64,000 nt of DNA, taken from contig NZ_CP063196.1 in the NCBI RefSeq assembly GCF_003574835.2, positions 3,472,001 to 3,536,000 of the forward strand, read 5' to 3'. The notes under the pieces were generated by a model. That model searched no databases and had not been told where the DNA came from. It worked only from the letters and a program-made list of their open reading frames with translations. This DNA is from Thermobifida halotolerans. Its GTDB lineage: Bacteria; Actinomycetota; Actinomycetes; Streptosporangiales; Streptosporangiaceae. Position numbers and translations under genes: made by a program. Shown here piece by piece: positions 6,865 through 15,120 of the stretch (positions within the stretch are counted from its first letter, which is position 1; the number at the start of each line of letters is the position of its first letter).

Positions 6865-7020
6865 CGTGCTCGAGCTGCTTCGCGCGGAGCGGTCCGCGAG
6901 GTGCTTCCGCTCGAGGTGTCGCCGAGCCGCTCGCGCGAGGTGCGTTCGCCGAGCCGCTCGCCGCGGGGCTCCGCGAAGGGCTCGCCGCGAAGGGCTCGCG
7001 GTCCGCGGTGCTCCGCGTCC

Positions 7021-7095
7021 GTTCCCGCTCCGGCTCCCCGCGTCCGTTCCCGCTCCGGCTCCCCGCGTCCGTTCCCGCTCCGGCTCCCCGCGTTC
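7021..7095. repeat. 25-bp tandem repeat, three copies
   Basis: Units start at 7021, 7046 and 7071 with GTTCCCGCTCCGGCTCCCC. The first two are identical; the third differs only near its end. Confidence 0.9.
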
Positions 7096-7531
7096 TCCGG
7101 TCCGCTCCCCGCTCCGCGTCCGCTCGCCGCGCTTCCCGCGTCCGCTCGCCGCTCGCCGAGCCGCGAGGTGCTCCCGCTCGAGGTGTCGCCGAGCCGCGGA
7201 GCGGTCCGCGAGGTGCTCCCGCTTCCCGCGCTTTCCGTTCCCTCGAGGTGTCGCCGAGCGGCTCACGCTCTCGCGACGTCGCCGAGAGTGTCAGTGTTGG
7301 GTTGACGTTTCCGCTTGAGCTGCTCGCCGCGGGGCTCACCGCTTCCCGCGGGCTCTCCGCGAGGTGCTCGCGTTCGCCGAGCCGCTCGCCGCGTTCCCGC
7401 GTTCTCCGCGGGGCTCCCGCGTTCGCAATCGACGCTCTCAAATCGCCACAGACGCGCGTTTAGCGTTCTTCGCGTGGAATTCCCTATGCGTGCAGGGTTG
7501 TGTCGTCTGTGTCGATCTGGGAGCCGTACAA

Positions 7532-7572
7532 CAGAAAAGCCCCGGCAACCGCGGGTACGGTTACCGGGGCTT
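7532..7572 (-). terminator. Terminator of the serine recombinase gene
   Basis: AAGCCCCGGCAACCG (7537-7551) pairs with CGGTTACCGGGGCTT (7558-7572) with one mismatch. On the minus strand the stem continues into TTTTC. It starts 13 nt after the recombinase stop. Confidence 0.8.
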
Positions 7573-7584
7573 GGTGGGGTTCGG

Positions 7585-9189
7585 TTATGCGGCGAGCGGT
7601 TCCGCTATCGGGAGGTGTTCGGCGTTGCTGCCAACCCATACGGGTTCGATACGTCCGCCGGAGCGAACGGTCACGCGCTCGAGCACCAGGGCGAGCACCT
7701 CGCGGCGTTCGGCGAGTGTCGCGGGGCTGGTGTTGGCGAAGGTCTCCGCGGTTTCGGCGGGATCAAGCAGCGCAGAGATGTCCACGGTTGGTTCTGGGAG
7801 TTGCGCGAGCGCGCTTTCTACCGCGGCGAGTTGTTCGGCGATACGGGTACGAAACCGCGCATAGCGTGCGGGTCCTTCCGCGTCATCAAACTCGCCGCGC
7901 TCCCACTTCGCGGATTCGAGGTCTTCCAATCGCGCGCGGAGCGTGTCGGCGCGTTCGGCGAACTCGCGGCGTTGCGCGTCATGCTCGGGAGCGTGGCGGG
8001 CAATCCACTTGCGTGCGATAGCGGCGAGCCGCGGGTCTTCCGGCTCGAGCGCGGCGAGATGACCTAACACCGCGTCGATCACCGCGCGTTCCAAGTCGGG
8101 AACCGCAATCGATTTCAGCTTGCACGGGGTTGCGTCGGAACGTCCCGCACACCGGTAGCGCGGCAACTTCGGAGGTCTGCTACGGCTCCCACAAATCGCG
8201 TGTCCGCACTCGCAGACCACGAATCCGGTGAGCAGGTAGGCGGGAGGTCTCCCCGGCGACGCCTTGCCGCCGGTCCGCTTGCCGGGTTTGCGAACAACGG
8301 AGGTTTGCGAGGTGCGTCGCGCGAGGATTCGGCGACGTTCCGCCACGCTGATAATCGGCGAGTCGGTGACCATGACCGGCTCGCCGTGTTCGTCGTAAAC
8401 CGGCTGATCTTTGTACGCCATCATTCCCGCGGTCACGGGGTTGACAAGGATGTTCTTCACACTGGTGGTGGTCCACACGTTCGCGGGCCGCTTCTTCGCG
8501 CGCGCTTCCGCTTCCTCGCGCTTGCCGCGCTCTCGCAACCGTGCGACACGCTCGAGGTACACCAGATAGCCGGGAGCGTCGATTCCGTCCGCGGTCAAGG
8601 CGCGGGCAATGGCGGACATGGACGCTCCGTCAAGGTAGGCGTCCGCGATGCGACGGACCACCTTCGCGCGCTCGGCGTGCTGGATGAGCCGCATGTCGCG
8701 GGTCTTGACGTACCCGTACGGGGTTTGCGCCGTCCATTTGCCCTCGCGGCGTTCTTTGGCCTTGCGCGAGGTCATCCGAAGCGCGGTGTTGCGCGACTCG
8801 CCGCGCGCCTGGTGTGCGGCGAACGCGGCGAGCAACTCCCATTCCGCATTGGCGGAGTCGAGATTGTCTTTCAGACAGATAAAACGCACTCCGGTTTCCT
8901 CGACCAGCTCGGACACCGCAGCAACGTCGCGAATGCCCTTACGGCTATAGCGGTCGAATTTCCACGCGATAAGGAATTCCGGGCGGTGCTCCCGAACGTA
9001 GGAGGTCATGGCGTCGAACGCTTTACGCTTCGCGGTCCGCTTGTATCCGCTCACGGTCTCGCGGAACACGACAACGTCTGTCGCGCCGAGCTGCTTGGCG
9101 CGCTCGCGACAGTCACGGTCTTGACGGTCGAGCCCGTCGGACACTTCGGTCTCTTGGGACAAGCGAAGGTACAGAACGGCGGTAGGCAT
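7585..9189 (-). CDS. Large serine site-specific recombinase (integrase)
   Basis: The 534-residue protein has the resolvase/invertase catalytic domain (residues 1-150) with the nucleophile in YLRLSQ (S11) and KFDRYSR near residue 80, a recombinase domain (about 160-290), a zinc ribbon (C326, C328, C333, C347, C356) and a coiled-coil tail (about 390-450). This is the normal build of phage and integrative-element integrases, which join attP and attB and, with a directionality factor, excise. Alanine is mostly GCG, unlike the GCC-rich chromosomal genes. It sits at the right edge of the element next to the CRISPR arrays, as expected for an integrase beside its attachment site. Confidence 0.93.
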   Translation of the reverse strand: MPTAVLYLRLSQETEVSDGLDRQDRDCRERAKQLGATDVVVFRETVSGYKRTAKRKAFDAMTSYVREHRPEFLIAWKFDRYSRKGIRDVAAVSELVEETGVRFICLKDNLDSANAEWELLAAFAAHQARGESRNTALRMTSRKAKERREGKWTAQTPYGYVKTRDMRLIQHAERAKVVRRIADAYLDGASMSAIARALTADGIDAPGYLVYLERVARLRERGKREEAEARAKKRPANVWTTTSVKNILVNPVTAGMMAYKDQPVYDEHGEPVMVTDSPIISVAERRRILARRTSQTSVVRKPGKRTGGKASPGRPPAYLLTGFVVCECGHAICGSRSRPPKLPRYRCAGRSDATPCKLKSIAVPDLERAVIDAVLGHLAALEPEDPRLAAIARKWIARHAPEHDAQRREFAERADTLRARLEDLESAKWERGEFDDAEGPARYARFRTRIAEQLAAVESALAQLPEPTVDISALLDPAETAETFANTSPATLAERREVLALVLERVTVRSGGRIEPVWVGSNAEHLPIAEPLAA

Positions 9190-9413
9190 GGGCGGTGAGC
9201 CTTCCCCTTGGGAGCCACTAGCCCGGTTTTGCGTCCGCCCTGCTCAGACTGTTCGTCTGGGGGTGGAAAAAATCAACGGGTAGTGGCCGGGAGGCCCGGC
9301 AGCCCTGTCCTCTCCTCGGGCTGGAGAGGGACCGGAAAGCGCGCGTGGAAGGATGCCCCGGAGCCGACCACCACAGTCCACCGCTCGACAGAGAAGCGTC
9401 AGGGGCCGCGTCT
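9190..9413. other. Probable element-chromosome junction (attachment site region)
   Basis: No gene is seen. Between the recombinase start and the first CRISPR repeat the composition changes from the GGCC-poor element to normal chromosomal sequence (GGCC reappears at about 9283). The AT-richer GGTGGAAAAAATCAACGGGT lies near 9262. The att core should be in roughly 9190-9290, but only comparison with the other end or an empty site can define it. Confidence 0.45.
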
Positions 9414-9869
9414 CGAACCATCCCCGCATGCGCGGGGAGCACGCCTCCTCGATCGGAGTCCGCGAGCCTCTCGGGGGACCATCCCCGCATACGCGGGGAG
9501 CACCACCCGGTGGGTGGGGTGTGCGCGTTGTCGTAGGGACCATCCCCGCATGCGCGGGGAGCACACGGTCACGTCCGGCTTCGGACCGTACCCCGCCGGA
9601 CCATCCCCGCATACGCGGGGAGCACTCGACCGTGCGGTCCTCGATCGGGATGATCGGGGGACCATCCCCGCATACGCGGGGAGCACTTCCAGGATCTGCC
9701 TGACGAGCGGCAGTGAATGGGACCATCCCCGCATACGCGGGGAGCACGCCTTGCTCCACGGCGGCTTGCCGGAGTTGGGGGGACCATCCCCGCATACGCG
9801 GGGAGCACGGGTTGACCGGGCTGCCGCCCCACTACCTGGGGGGACCATCCCCGCATACGCGGGGAGCAC
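9414..9869 (-). CRISPR. Type I-E CRISPR array 1: 8 repeats, 7 spacers
   Basis: The 29-bp repeats begin at 9414, 9475, 9536, 9597, 9658, 9719, 9780 and 9841 with a strict 61-bp period and 32-bp spacers. The repeat has CCCCGC and GCGGGG arms. On the plus strand it starts GGGACC and ends GAGCAC, so crRNAs read GTGCTCCCC... from the minus strand. The first repeat (9414) has CGA in place of GGG, marking the trailing end. Six copies read ATACGC at the centre and two ATGCGC. Repeat type matches I-E; no cas genes are in the window. Confidence 0.97.
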
Positions 9870-10015
9870 GCTTAACGACCTGGGACTTTATCAGGGACAC
9901 GGGCCGGTTTCCTTCACTTCCCGAAAATCGGACATAACACCCGCCAGGTGGGGGTCTCGTGAGGCGCCGGATGTACGGAGGCCGCGTACCGGTCCCGGGC
10001 CGGAGGCATTCCACC
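9870..10015 (-). promoter_or_regulatory. CRISPR leader of array 1
   Basis: The sequence right of the last repeat is almost identical to that right of array 2 for about 140 bp, starting CTTAACGACCTGGGACTTTA and including an AT-rich TTCCCGAAAATCGGACATAA segment. The conserved side and the degenerate repeat on the other end show that transcription and spacer addition start here, on the minus strand. Confidence 0.8.
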
Positions 10016-10465
10016 CCAGCCCCCCCGTGGTGGGGTGGAATACCCCGCCCTCCCCCGAACCTCCAATGTCAGCGGCCACCAGGAATTCTGCGAGTACGGC
10101 CGGTTGTCGCTCCCCGTGGGCGGCCACTTGTGGTCCCCACTGGCGGCCATCACGACATTGGGTGACGACAACGGGCCGTCGAGAACGCATCGCACTGACG
10201 GCGGCCTCAGAACGCGCCAGGACAGCTCCCGCGTCGGCGCTCTCGCTTACCCCCGCGGACCTGTGTCGTCGCCTTCCAGTGGCCGATCGCTGTGCGTCGG
10301 ACCGCCCTCGCCACCACCACACGAATCAGTCCGACCTGCTCCACACGCTTGGCTACCCGATGTGGTGTCGGATGGCCAGATAGCTCCCCAGCAACTGGCC
10401 GCCTCCGGGGAATCTCAACTGGCCACTAACACTTCCAAGAAGAACCCGCACCGCCTCAGCGCCGC
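10016..10465. other. Inter-array region without a gene
   Basis: No credible coding sequence. 10005-10070 contains a copy of an intergenic repeat also found near 12285-12400 and 35890-35980 (GGGGTGGAATACCCCGCCCT core). 10430-10450 (TTCCAAGAAGAACCCGCACC) resembles 35955-35975. The rest is unremarkable. Confidence 0.5.
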
Positions 10466-12157
10466 GAAACCATCCCCGCATGCGCGGGGAGCACGGGCGG
10501 GGGCGGGGCGACGTGGTCCAGGTGGCGGGGACCATCCCCGCATGCGCGGGGAGCACGACCCGCGCCTCCTGGAGTTGGTCATCGCTGCGGGACCATCCCC
10601 GCATGCGCGGGGAGCACTACGCGACGCGGATGAATGAGGAAACCGGGAAGGGACCATCCCCGCATGCGCGGGGAGCACTCTCGCACATGGCGTGGTCCTC
10701 TCTGGGGGTTGGGGACCATCCCCGCATGCGCGGGGAGCACTCTCGCACATGGCGTGGTCCTCTCTGGGGGTTGGGGACCATCCCCGCATGCGCGGGGAGC
10801 ACTCTCGCACATGGCGTGGTCCTCTCTGGGGGTTGGGGACCATCCCCGCATGCGCGGGGAGCACTCTCGCACATGGCGTGGTCCTCTCTGGGGGTTGGGG
10901 ACCATCCCCGCATGCGCGGGGAGCACTCTCGCACATGGCGTGGTCCTCTCTGGGGGTTGGGGACCATCCCCGCATGCGCGGGGAGCACGGCGTCTGGGGG
11001 CTGGCTGCTGGCGGGGTCGCGGGACCATCCCCGCATGCGCGGGGAGCACACCCGCGGCCTGGGCCGCCTGCTGTCGGCGAAGGAGGGCCGGGGACCATCC
11101 CCGCATGCGCGGGGAGCACCGTCTACGCGAAGATGAAAGTCGTCGACGTCGGGGACCATCCCCGCATGCGCGGGGAGCACGATGCTGCTGAAGAGGAGCC
11201 GGGTGTGATCGTGGGACCATCCCCGCATGCGCGGGGAGCACGACCAGCGCGACAGGGGGTGATGCCCTGTGGCGGGACCATCCCCGCATACGCGGGGAGC
11301 ACGGCTCCGGCGGCGGCGCGGGCCTGGTCCCTGCGGGACCATCCCCGCATGCGCGGGGAGCACGTCGGTGGCGGCCGGGTTGATGGGCAGCGGGGGGGGA
11401 CCATCCCCGCATGCGCGGGGAGCACAGGCTGTCATCGCGGCCTGACGAGAGGAACACGGGACCATCCCCGCATGCGCGGGGAGCACACCGAGTCGGGGTT
11501 GAGGATCGGGTCCAGGTCGGGACCATCCCCGCATGCGCGGGGAGCACCCGGGAACAGTGTTTCCGTGTTCTCGCCGCCTGGGACCATCCCCGCATGCGCG
11601 GGGAGCACCAGGCGGCGTTCGGGTTCGTCGAGGGCGCGCCGGGACCATCCCCGCATGCGCGGGGAGCACTACCCCAGGAAGTAGGTGCTCATGCGCTACT
11701 GGGGACCATCCCCGCATGCGCGGGGAGCACGCTGGGGGGTTGTTGTGGACCCCGGATTCTCGGGGACCATCCCCGCATGCGCGGGGAGCACAGGTAGACC
11801 ACGGCGCCGCCGCGCGCGTTGACGGGACCATCCCCGCATGCGCGGGGAGCACGCGCACTGGCTCGACAAGAAGCTCCGCATGCCGGGACCATCCCCGCAT
11901 GCGCGGGGAGCACAATCCGTTCATGGCGCTGGCCCAGCCGCGGAAGGGACCATCCCCGCATGCGCGGGGAGCACCTCACCGGCCACGACTGGATGGAACT
12001 GGTCGTGGGACCATCCCCGCATGCGCGGGGAGCACTGCGTAGAGTCCACGTCCGACCAGTCCGACCCGGGACCATCCCCGCATGCGCGGGGAGCACAGCG
12101 GACCGTAGTCGTGTTCTCGACCATTCCTGGGACCATCCCCGCATGCGCGGGGAGCAC
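10466..12157 (-). CRISPR. Type I-E CRISPR array 2: 28 repeats, 27 spacers
   Basis: Twenty-eight 29-bp repeats with the same consensus as array 1, almost all with ATGCGC at the centre (11274 has ATACGC). Spacers are 32-33 bp except one of 41 bp (11050-11090). Five consecutive spacers (10679, 10741, 10803, 10865 and 10927) are identical, leaving 23 different spacers. The leftmost repeat reads GAAACC instead of GGGACC and marks the old, trailing end; the leader is on the right. crRNAs are transcribed from the minus strand. Confidence 0.97.
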
Positions 12158-12300
12158 ACTTAACGACCTGGGACTTTACCAGGGACACGGGCCGGTTTCC
12201 TTCACTTCCCGAAAATCGGACATAACACCCGCCAGGTGGAGTTTCGTGCGGCACCGGATGTACGGAGGCCGCGTGCCGGTCCCGGGCCGGAGACATTCCA
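12158..12300 (-). promoter_or_regulatory. CRISPR leader of array 2
   Basis: Begins ACTTAACGACCTGGGACTTT and matches the array 1 leader almost base for base to about 12240, with scattered differences after that. The AT-rich ACTTCCCGAAAATCGGACAT lies about 45 bp from the array. Sharing the leader implies that both arrays use the same adaptation and transcription machinery. Confidence 0.8.
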
Positions 12301-12400
12301 CCCCAACCCCCACGACGGGACACCACCGGCTGCCGGTGGCCGCCCATCCCGGACGGCCGGGGTGGAACACCCCGCCCTCCCCCGAACCCCGGAGGGGACC
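12285..12400. repeat. Intergenic repeat copy
   Basis: Part of a repeat family seen also at about 10005-10070 and 35890-35980. The shared core is GGGGYGGAAYRCCCCGCCYT followed by CCCCCG, and here it is preceded by a GCCGGTGGCCGCCC stretch like the copy near 35900. It has no coding potential. Confidence 0.5.
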
Positions 12401-12474
12401 GTGCCCCCTCACCTCCTTCCAGCCCGTCGGTATCGGCGCCCGGTTCCCTCTCCGGGACGGCTTAGGCTGGCCGG

Positions 12475-13410
12475 GTGATCAGCCGTCTCCGTGCCAGCCG
12501 GTGGGTGCGCGCCGCCGTCGTGGTGGCCGTCCTGGGCTGCGCCGCCGTGGCGCTGCGCGCCCGGTGGGAGGAGGCGGGCGCCGCGCTGGCCGCCCTGTCC
12601 CCGTGGACGGTCGCGGGGGCGCTGGCCGCCGCGCTGGCCGGGCTCGGCGCGCAGATGCTGGCGTGGCGGGCGCTGCTGGCCGACCTGGGTTCCCCGCTGC
12701 CGCCGCCGGTGGCCGCCCGGGTCATGTTCGTCGGCCAGCTCGGCAAGTACCTGCCCGGGTCGGTGTGGGCGTTCGTCGCGCAGGTGGAGCTGGCCTGGGA
12801 CCGCCAGGTGCCGCGCCGCCGAGGGGCCGCCGCGACGGTGCTGGCGGTCGCGGTGACGTTGACGGTGAACCTGCTGGTCGCGGCGGTCCTGCTGCCGTTG
12901 TCGTCGCCGGAGGCGGCGCGGCGCTGGTGGTGGGTGCTGGCCGCCGTCCCCTTCCTGCTGGCCGCGCTGCATCCGCGCGCGGTGACGTGGCTGCTGCACC
13001 GGGCGCTGCGCCTGACCGGCCGCCTGCGCGCGCAGGCCGACGCGGAACTGGACCGCGTCGGCGCAAGAGGCGTGGCCGCGGCCGTGGGCTGGTCCCTGGC
13101 CGCCTGGGTTCCGCTGGGTGTGCACGTGTGGCTGCTGGTCGCCGGGGTGGGCGGCGGGTGGGGGTCGTGGCCGGTGTCCACCGGCGGCTACGCGCTGGCC
13201 TGGACCCTGGGTGTGGTGGCGGTGTTCGCGCCCGCCGGGCTGGGGGTGCGCGAGGTCGTGCTGGTGGCCGCGCTGGCTCCGGTGCTCGACCCCGGTTCGG
13301 CGCTGGTCGTGGCGGGCCTGTCCCGCCTGGTGATGACCGTCGCCGACCTCGTGTGGGCGCTGCTGTGCCTGGCCGCCGTGCGCTCCCCCGCCGTGCCGGG
13401 CTCCCGCTGA
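12475..13410 (+). CDS. Lysylphosphatidylglycerol synthase-type transmembrane (flippase-like) protein
   Basis: This 311-residue membrane protein has about 7-8 hydrophobic segments and the signature of the UPF0104 / MprF N-terminal family: MFVGQLGKYLPGSVWAFVAQ near residue 85 and VFAPAGLGVREVVL near 253. Family members flip or position lipids or polyprenyl-linked sugars; it lacks the soluble transferase domain of MprF. The start is GTG 12475. Given the glycosyltransferases downstream, a role in lipid-linked glycan handling is plausible but inferred. Confidence 0.82.
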   Translation: MISRLRASRWVRAAVVVAVLGCAAVALRARWEEAGAALAALSPWTVAGALAAALAGLGAQMLAWRALLADLGSPLPPPVAARVMFVGQLGKYLPGSVWAFVAQVELAWDRQVPRRRGAAATVLAVAVTLTVNLLVAAVLLPLSSPEAARRWWWVLAAVPFLLAALHPRAVTWLLHRALRLTGRLRAQADAELDRVGARGVAAAVGWSLAAWVPLGVHVWLLVAGVGGGWGSWPVSTGGYALAWTLGVVAVFAPAGLGVREVVLVAALAPVLDPGSALVVAGLSRLVMTVADLVWALLCLAAVRSPAVPGSR

Positions 13411-13421
13411 GCGCCGGGCCG

Positions 13422-13450
13422 CCCGACCGGCCCCGGGCGCACCGGTCGGG
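13422..13450. terminator. Bidirectional terminator hairpin
   Basis: CCCGACCGG (13422-13430) and CCGGTCGGG (13442-13450) are perfect inverted arms between two convergent genes whose stops are at 13410 and 13451. No T-tract. Confidence 0.6.
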
Positions 13451-14236
13451 CTACCGCGCGCGCGGGTGTTCCCGGACGGCGAGCCGGGGGCCGCGGATCA
13501 CGAGCCAGAACGCCAGGAGGAGTTCGCCGAGGAAGGTGACCGTGGTGACCTCGAAGGCGGAGCCTCCGGAGAGCACGGCCGCCAGGCTGTCGGCCACGTA
13601 GCCGACGCCCGCGACGACGAGCAGGACGCCCAGGACTCTGGTGACGGGCCCCGAGGAGACGAAGTCCGACCGGTAGGCGAGGTAGCCGACGACCATCAGG
13701 TGCAGCCCGCACAGGATGAGGGCGGCGTCCCAGGCGTCACCGAACGCGTCGATGCGCAGCAGCGCCTGGGCGTGCGCCTGGTCGGCGCCGAGGATCGCGA
13801 GGTACTGCTCGTCGAGCAGGCGGGGCACGCTGACGAGTTCGCTGATCGCGACCAGGAAGGCCGCCGTGAAGGCGATCCTGAGCACGGCGGCGAGCAGTGA
13901 GACGCGCTCGCTGACCGGGCTGAACACGCGGTACAGGGCCGCGGCGACGATGACGTCGAGCACGATCACCACGTACAGGCCGAAGACGCCGAACCGGAAC
14001 AGCCCCTCCGACGCCGCGATCCCCGCGGCGGTGCCCGCCGGGTCGCCCGGTACCACCAGCGCTTCCAGGGCGGCGAAGTTGACGTATCCGGCCAGCGGAG
14101 CCATCAGCAGCAGCGCGATACCGGCGACGACGCCCGCGCGCCGGATCGACCGGTTCGTGTCCGCTCCGGTCCCGTCTCGCGGGGGTGTGCCGGTCGCCGG
14201 GGCGGCGTGCTCCGTCGTCCGCTCGGTGGTTCCCAT
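13451..14236 (-). CDS. DUF4386-family membrane protein
   Basis: The 261-residue protein has about six membrane segments beginning at residue 36 (AGVVAGIALLLMAPLAGYVN). The pattern LRIDAFGDAWDAALILCGLH LMVVGYLAYRS is typical of DUF4386 proteins. ATG 14236 follows GAGAGGAAACGATC. It is divergent from a TetR gene, with a perfect palindrome between them, so it is very likely the regulated target. Function of the family is unknown. Confidence 0.82.
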   Translation of the reverse strand: MGTTERTTEHAAPATGTPPRDGTGADTNRSIRRAGVVAGIALLLMAPLAGYVNFAALEALVVPGDPAGTAAGIAASEGLFRFGVFGLYVVIVLDVIVAAALYRVFSPVSERVSLLAAVLRIAFTAAFLVAISELVSVPRLLDEQYLAILGADQAHAQALLRIDAFGDAWDAALILCGLHLMVVGYLAYRSDFVSSGPVTRVLGVLLVVAGVGYVADSLAAVLSGGSAFEVTTVTFLGELLLAFWLVIRGPRLAVREHPRAR

Positions 14237-14311
14237 GATCGTTTCCTCTCTCGACGGGGCGGGGGCGTCGACGTGCTCGCCGCCCGCTCCCCACGGAACG
14301 CACCAAGCAAC

Positions 14312-14337
14312 CGTACTTAGTACGCGTACTAAGTACG
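14312..14337. promoter_or_regulatory. Perfect palindromic operator for the TetR regulator
   Basis: A 26-bp perfect palindrome with arms CGTACTTAGTACG / CGTACTAAGTACG lies between the divergent DUF4386 and TetR genes. Its length and symmetry suit a TetR dimer. Confidence 0.8.
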
Positions 14338-14416
14338 ATAACAGGCGGCCACCGGCCCGACAAGCCGGACCGTGTCGGGCCACCGGCTAGGGTGGTCCGA
14401 CGTCAGAGGAGGTGCA

Positions 14417-15079
14417 ATGCCAGAAACCGACGCCGGTCCGGGCAGGCGGACGCCACTGACCAGGGAACGGGTGCTGCGCGGCGCCATCGCCGTCGCGGAC
14501 GGGTCCGGCATCGACGCGCTGACCATGCGCTCACTCGCCGACGAGCTGGGCGTCAAACCCATGGCGCTGTACCACCACGTGGCGAACAAGCAGGAGATCC
14601 TCGACGGCATCATCGACGCCGTCTTCGCCGAGATCGAGCTCCCCCCACCCGGGACCGACTGGCGGACGGCGCTGCGCCGCCGCGCGCTCTCCGCCCGCCG
14701 CGTGCTGCGGCGCCACCCCTGGGCGGCGCCGCTCATGGAGTCGCGCACCGCCCCCGGCGCCGCCACCCTGCGCCAGCACGACGCGGTCCTCGGCACGCTG
14801 AGACGCGCCGGTTTCTCCGTCCCGACGGCGGCGCACGCCTACTCGCTGCTCGACAGCTACGTCTACGGCTTCGCCCTCCAGGAGGCCGCGCTGCCGTTCG
14901 CGCCCGAGACCGCCGCCGACACGGGACGGGCCCTCCTGGCGCGGTTCCCCTCCGAGCGCTACCCCCACCTCGCCGAGATGGTCACCGAGCACGCGCTCCG
15001 GCCCGGCTACGACTACGGCGACGAGTTCGAGTTCGGACTGGACCTCATCCTGGACGGCCTCCAGCGGCTCCTCCGCTGA
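14417..15079 (+). CDS. TetR-family transcriptional repressor
   Basis: The 220-residue protein has the TetR helix-turn-helix at residues 15-62 ([20 protein letters not shown], then [20 protein letters not shown]) and a C-terminal ligand domain of the TetR_C type. ATG 14417 follows GAGGAGGTGCA. It should bind the palindrome at 14312-14337 and repress the divergent DUF4386 gene and itself; the inducer is unknown. Confidence 0.92.
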   Translation: MPETDAGPGRRTPLTRERVLRGAIAVADGSGIDALTMRSLADELGVKPMALYHHVANKQEILDGIIDAVFAEIELPPPGTDWRTALRRRALSARRVLRRHPWAAPLMESRTAPGAATLRQHDAVLGTLRRAGFSVPTAAHAYSLLDSYVYGFALQEAALPFAPETAADTGRALLARFPSERYPHLAEMVTEHALRPGYDYGDEFEFGLDLILDGLQRLLR

Positions 15080-15093
15080 CCGGACCCGTGTCC

Positions 15094-15120
15094 GCTGAGG
15101 CTCCCCGGGGCGGCCTCAGC
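15094..15120. terminator. Convergent terminator hairpin
   Basis: GCTGAGGC (15094-15101) pairs with GCCTCAGC (15113-15120) between the TetR and glycosyltransferase genes. It overlaps the glycosyltransferase stop codon. Confidence 0.6.

Larger units (their letters stand above)
6406..7530. repeat. Low-complexity region between the 65-residue gene and the recombinase
   Basis: No credible gene is seen. 6640-6740 is AT-rich and holds several CGTCAT motifs. 6800-7440 returns to G/C words (CTCGAG, GAGGTG, GCTCGCCGCGG), including two perfect copies of a 24-bp unit at 6817-6864 and three copies of a 25-bp unit at 7021-7095. Confidence 0.6.

Noticed and set aside
6693-7463. Overlapping plus and minus frames in the second low-complexity block
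   Set aside because: Same word repetition as above; no family resemblance.
9244-12159. Long open frames across both CRISPR arrays translating to repeats like CSPRMRGWS and HPRMRGEH
   Set aside because: They are only translations of the 29-bp repeats and spacers; the 61-bp period gives repetitive peptides on both strands with no start signals.
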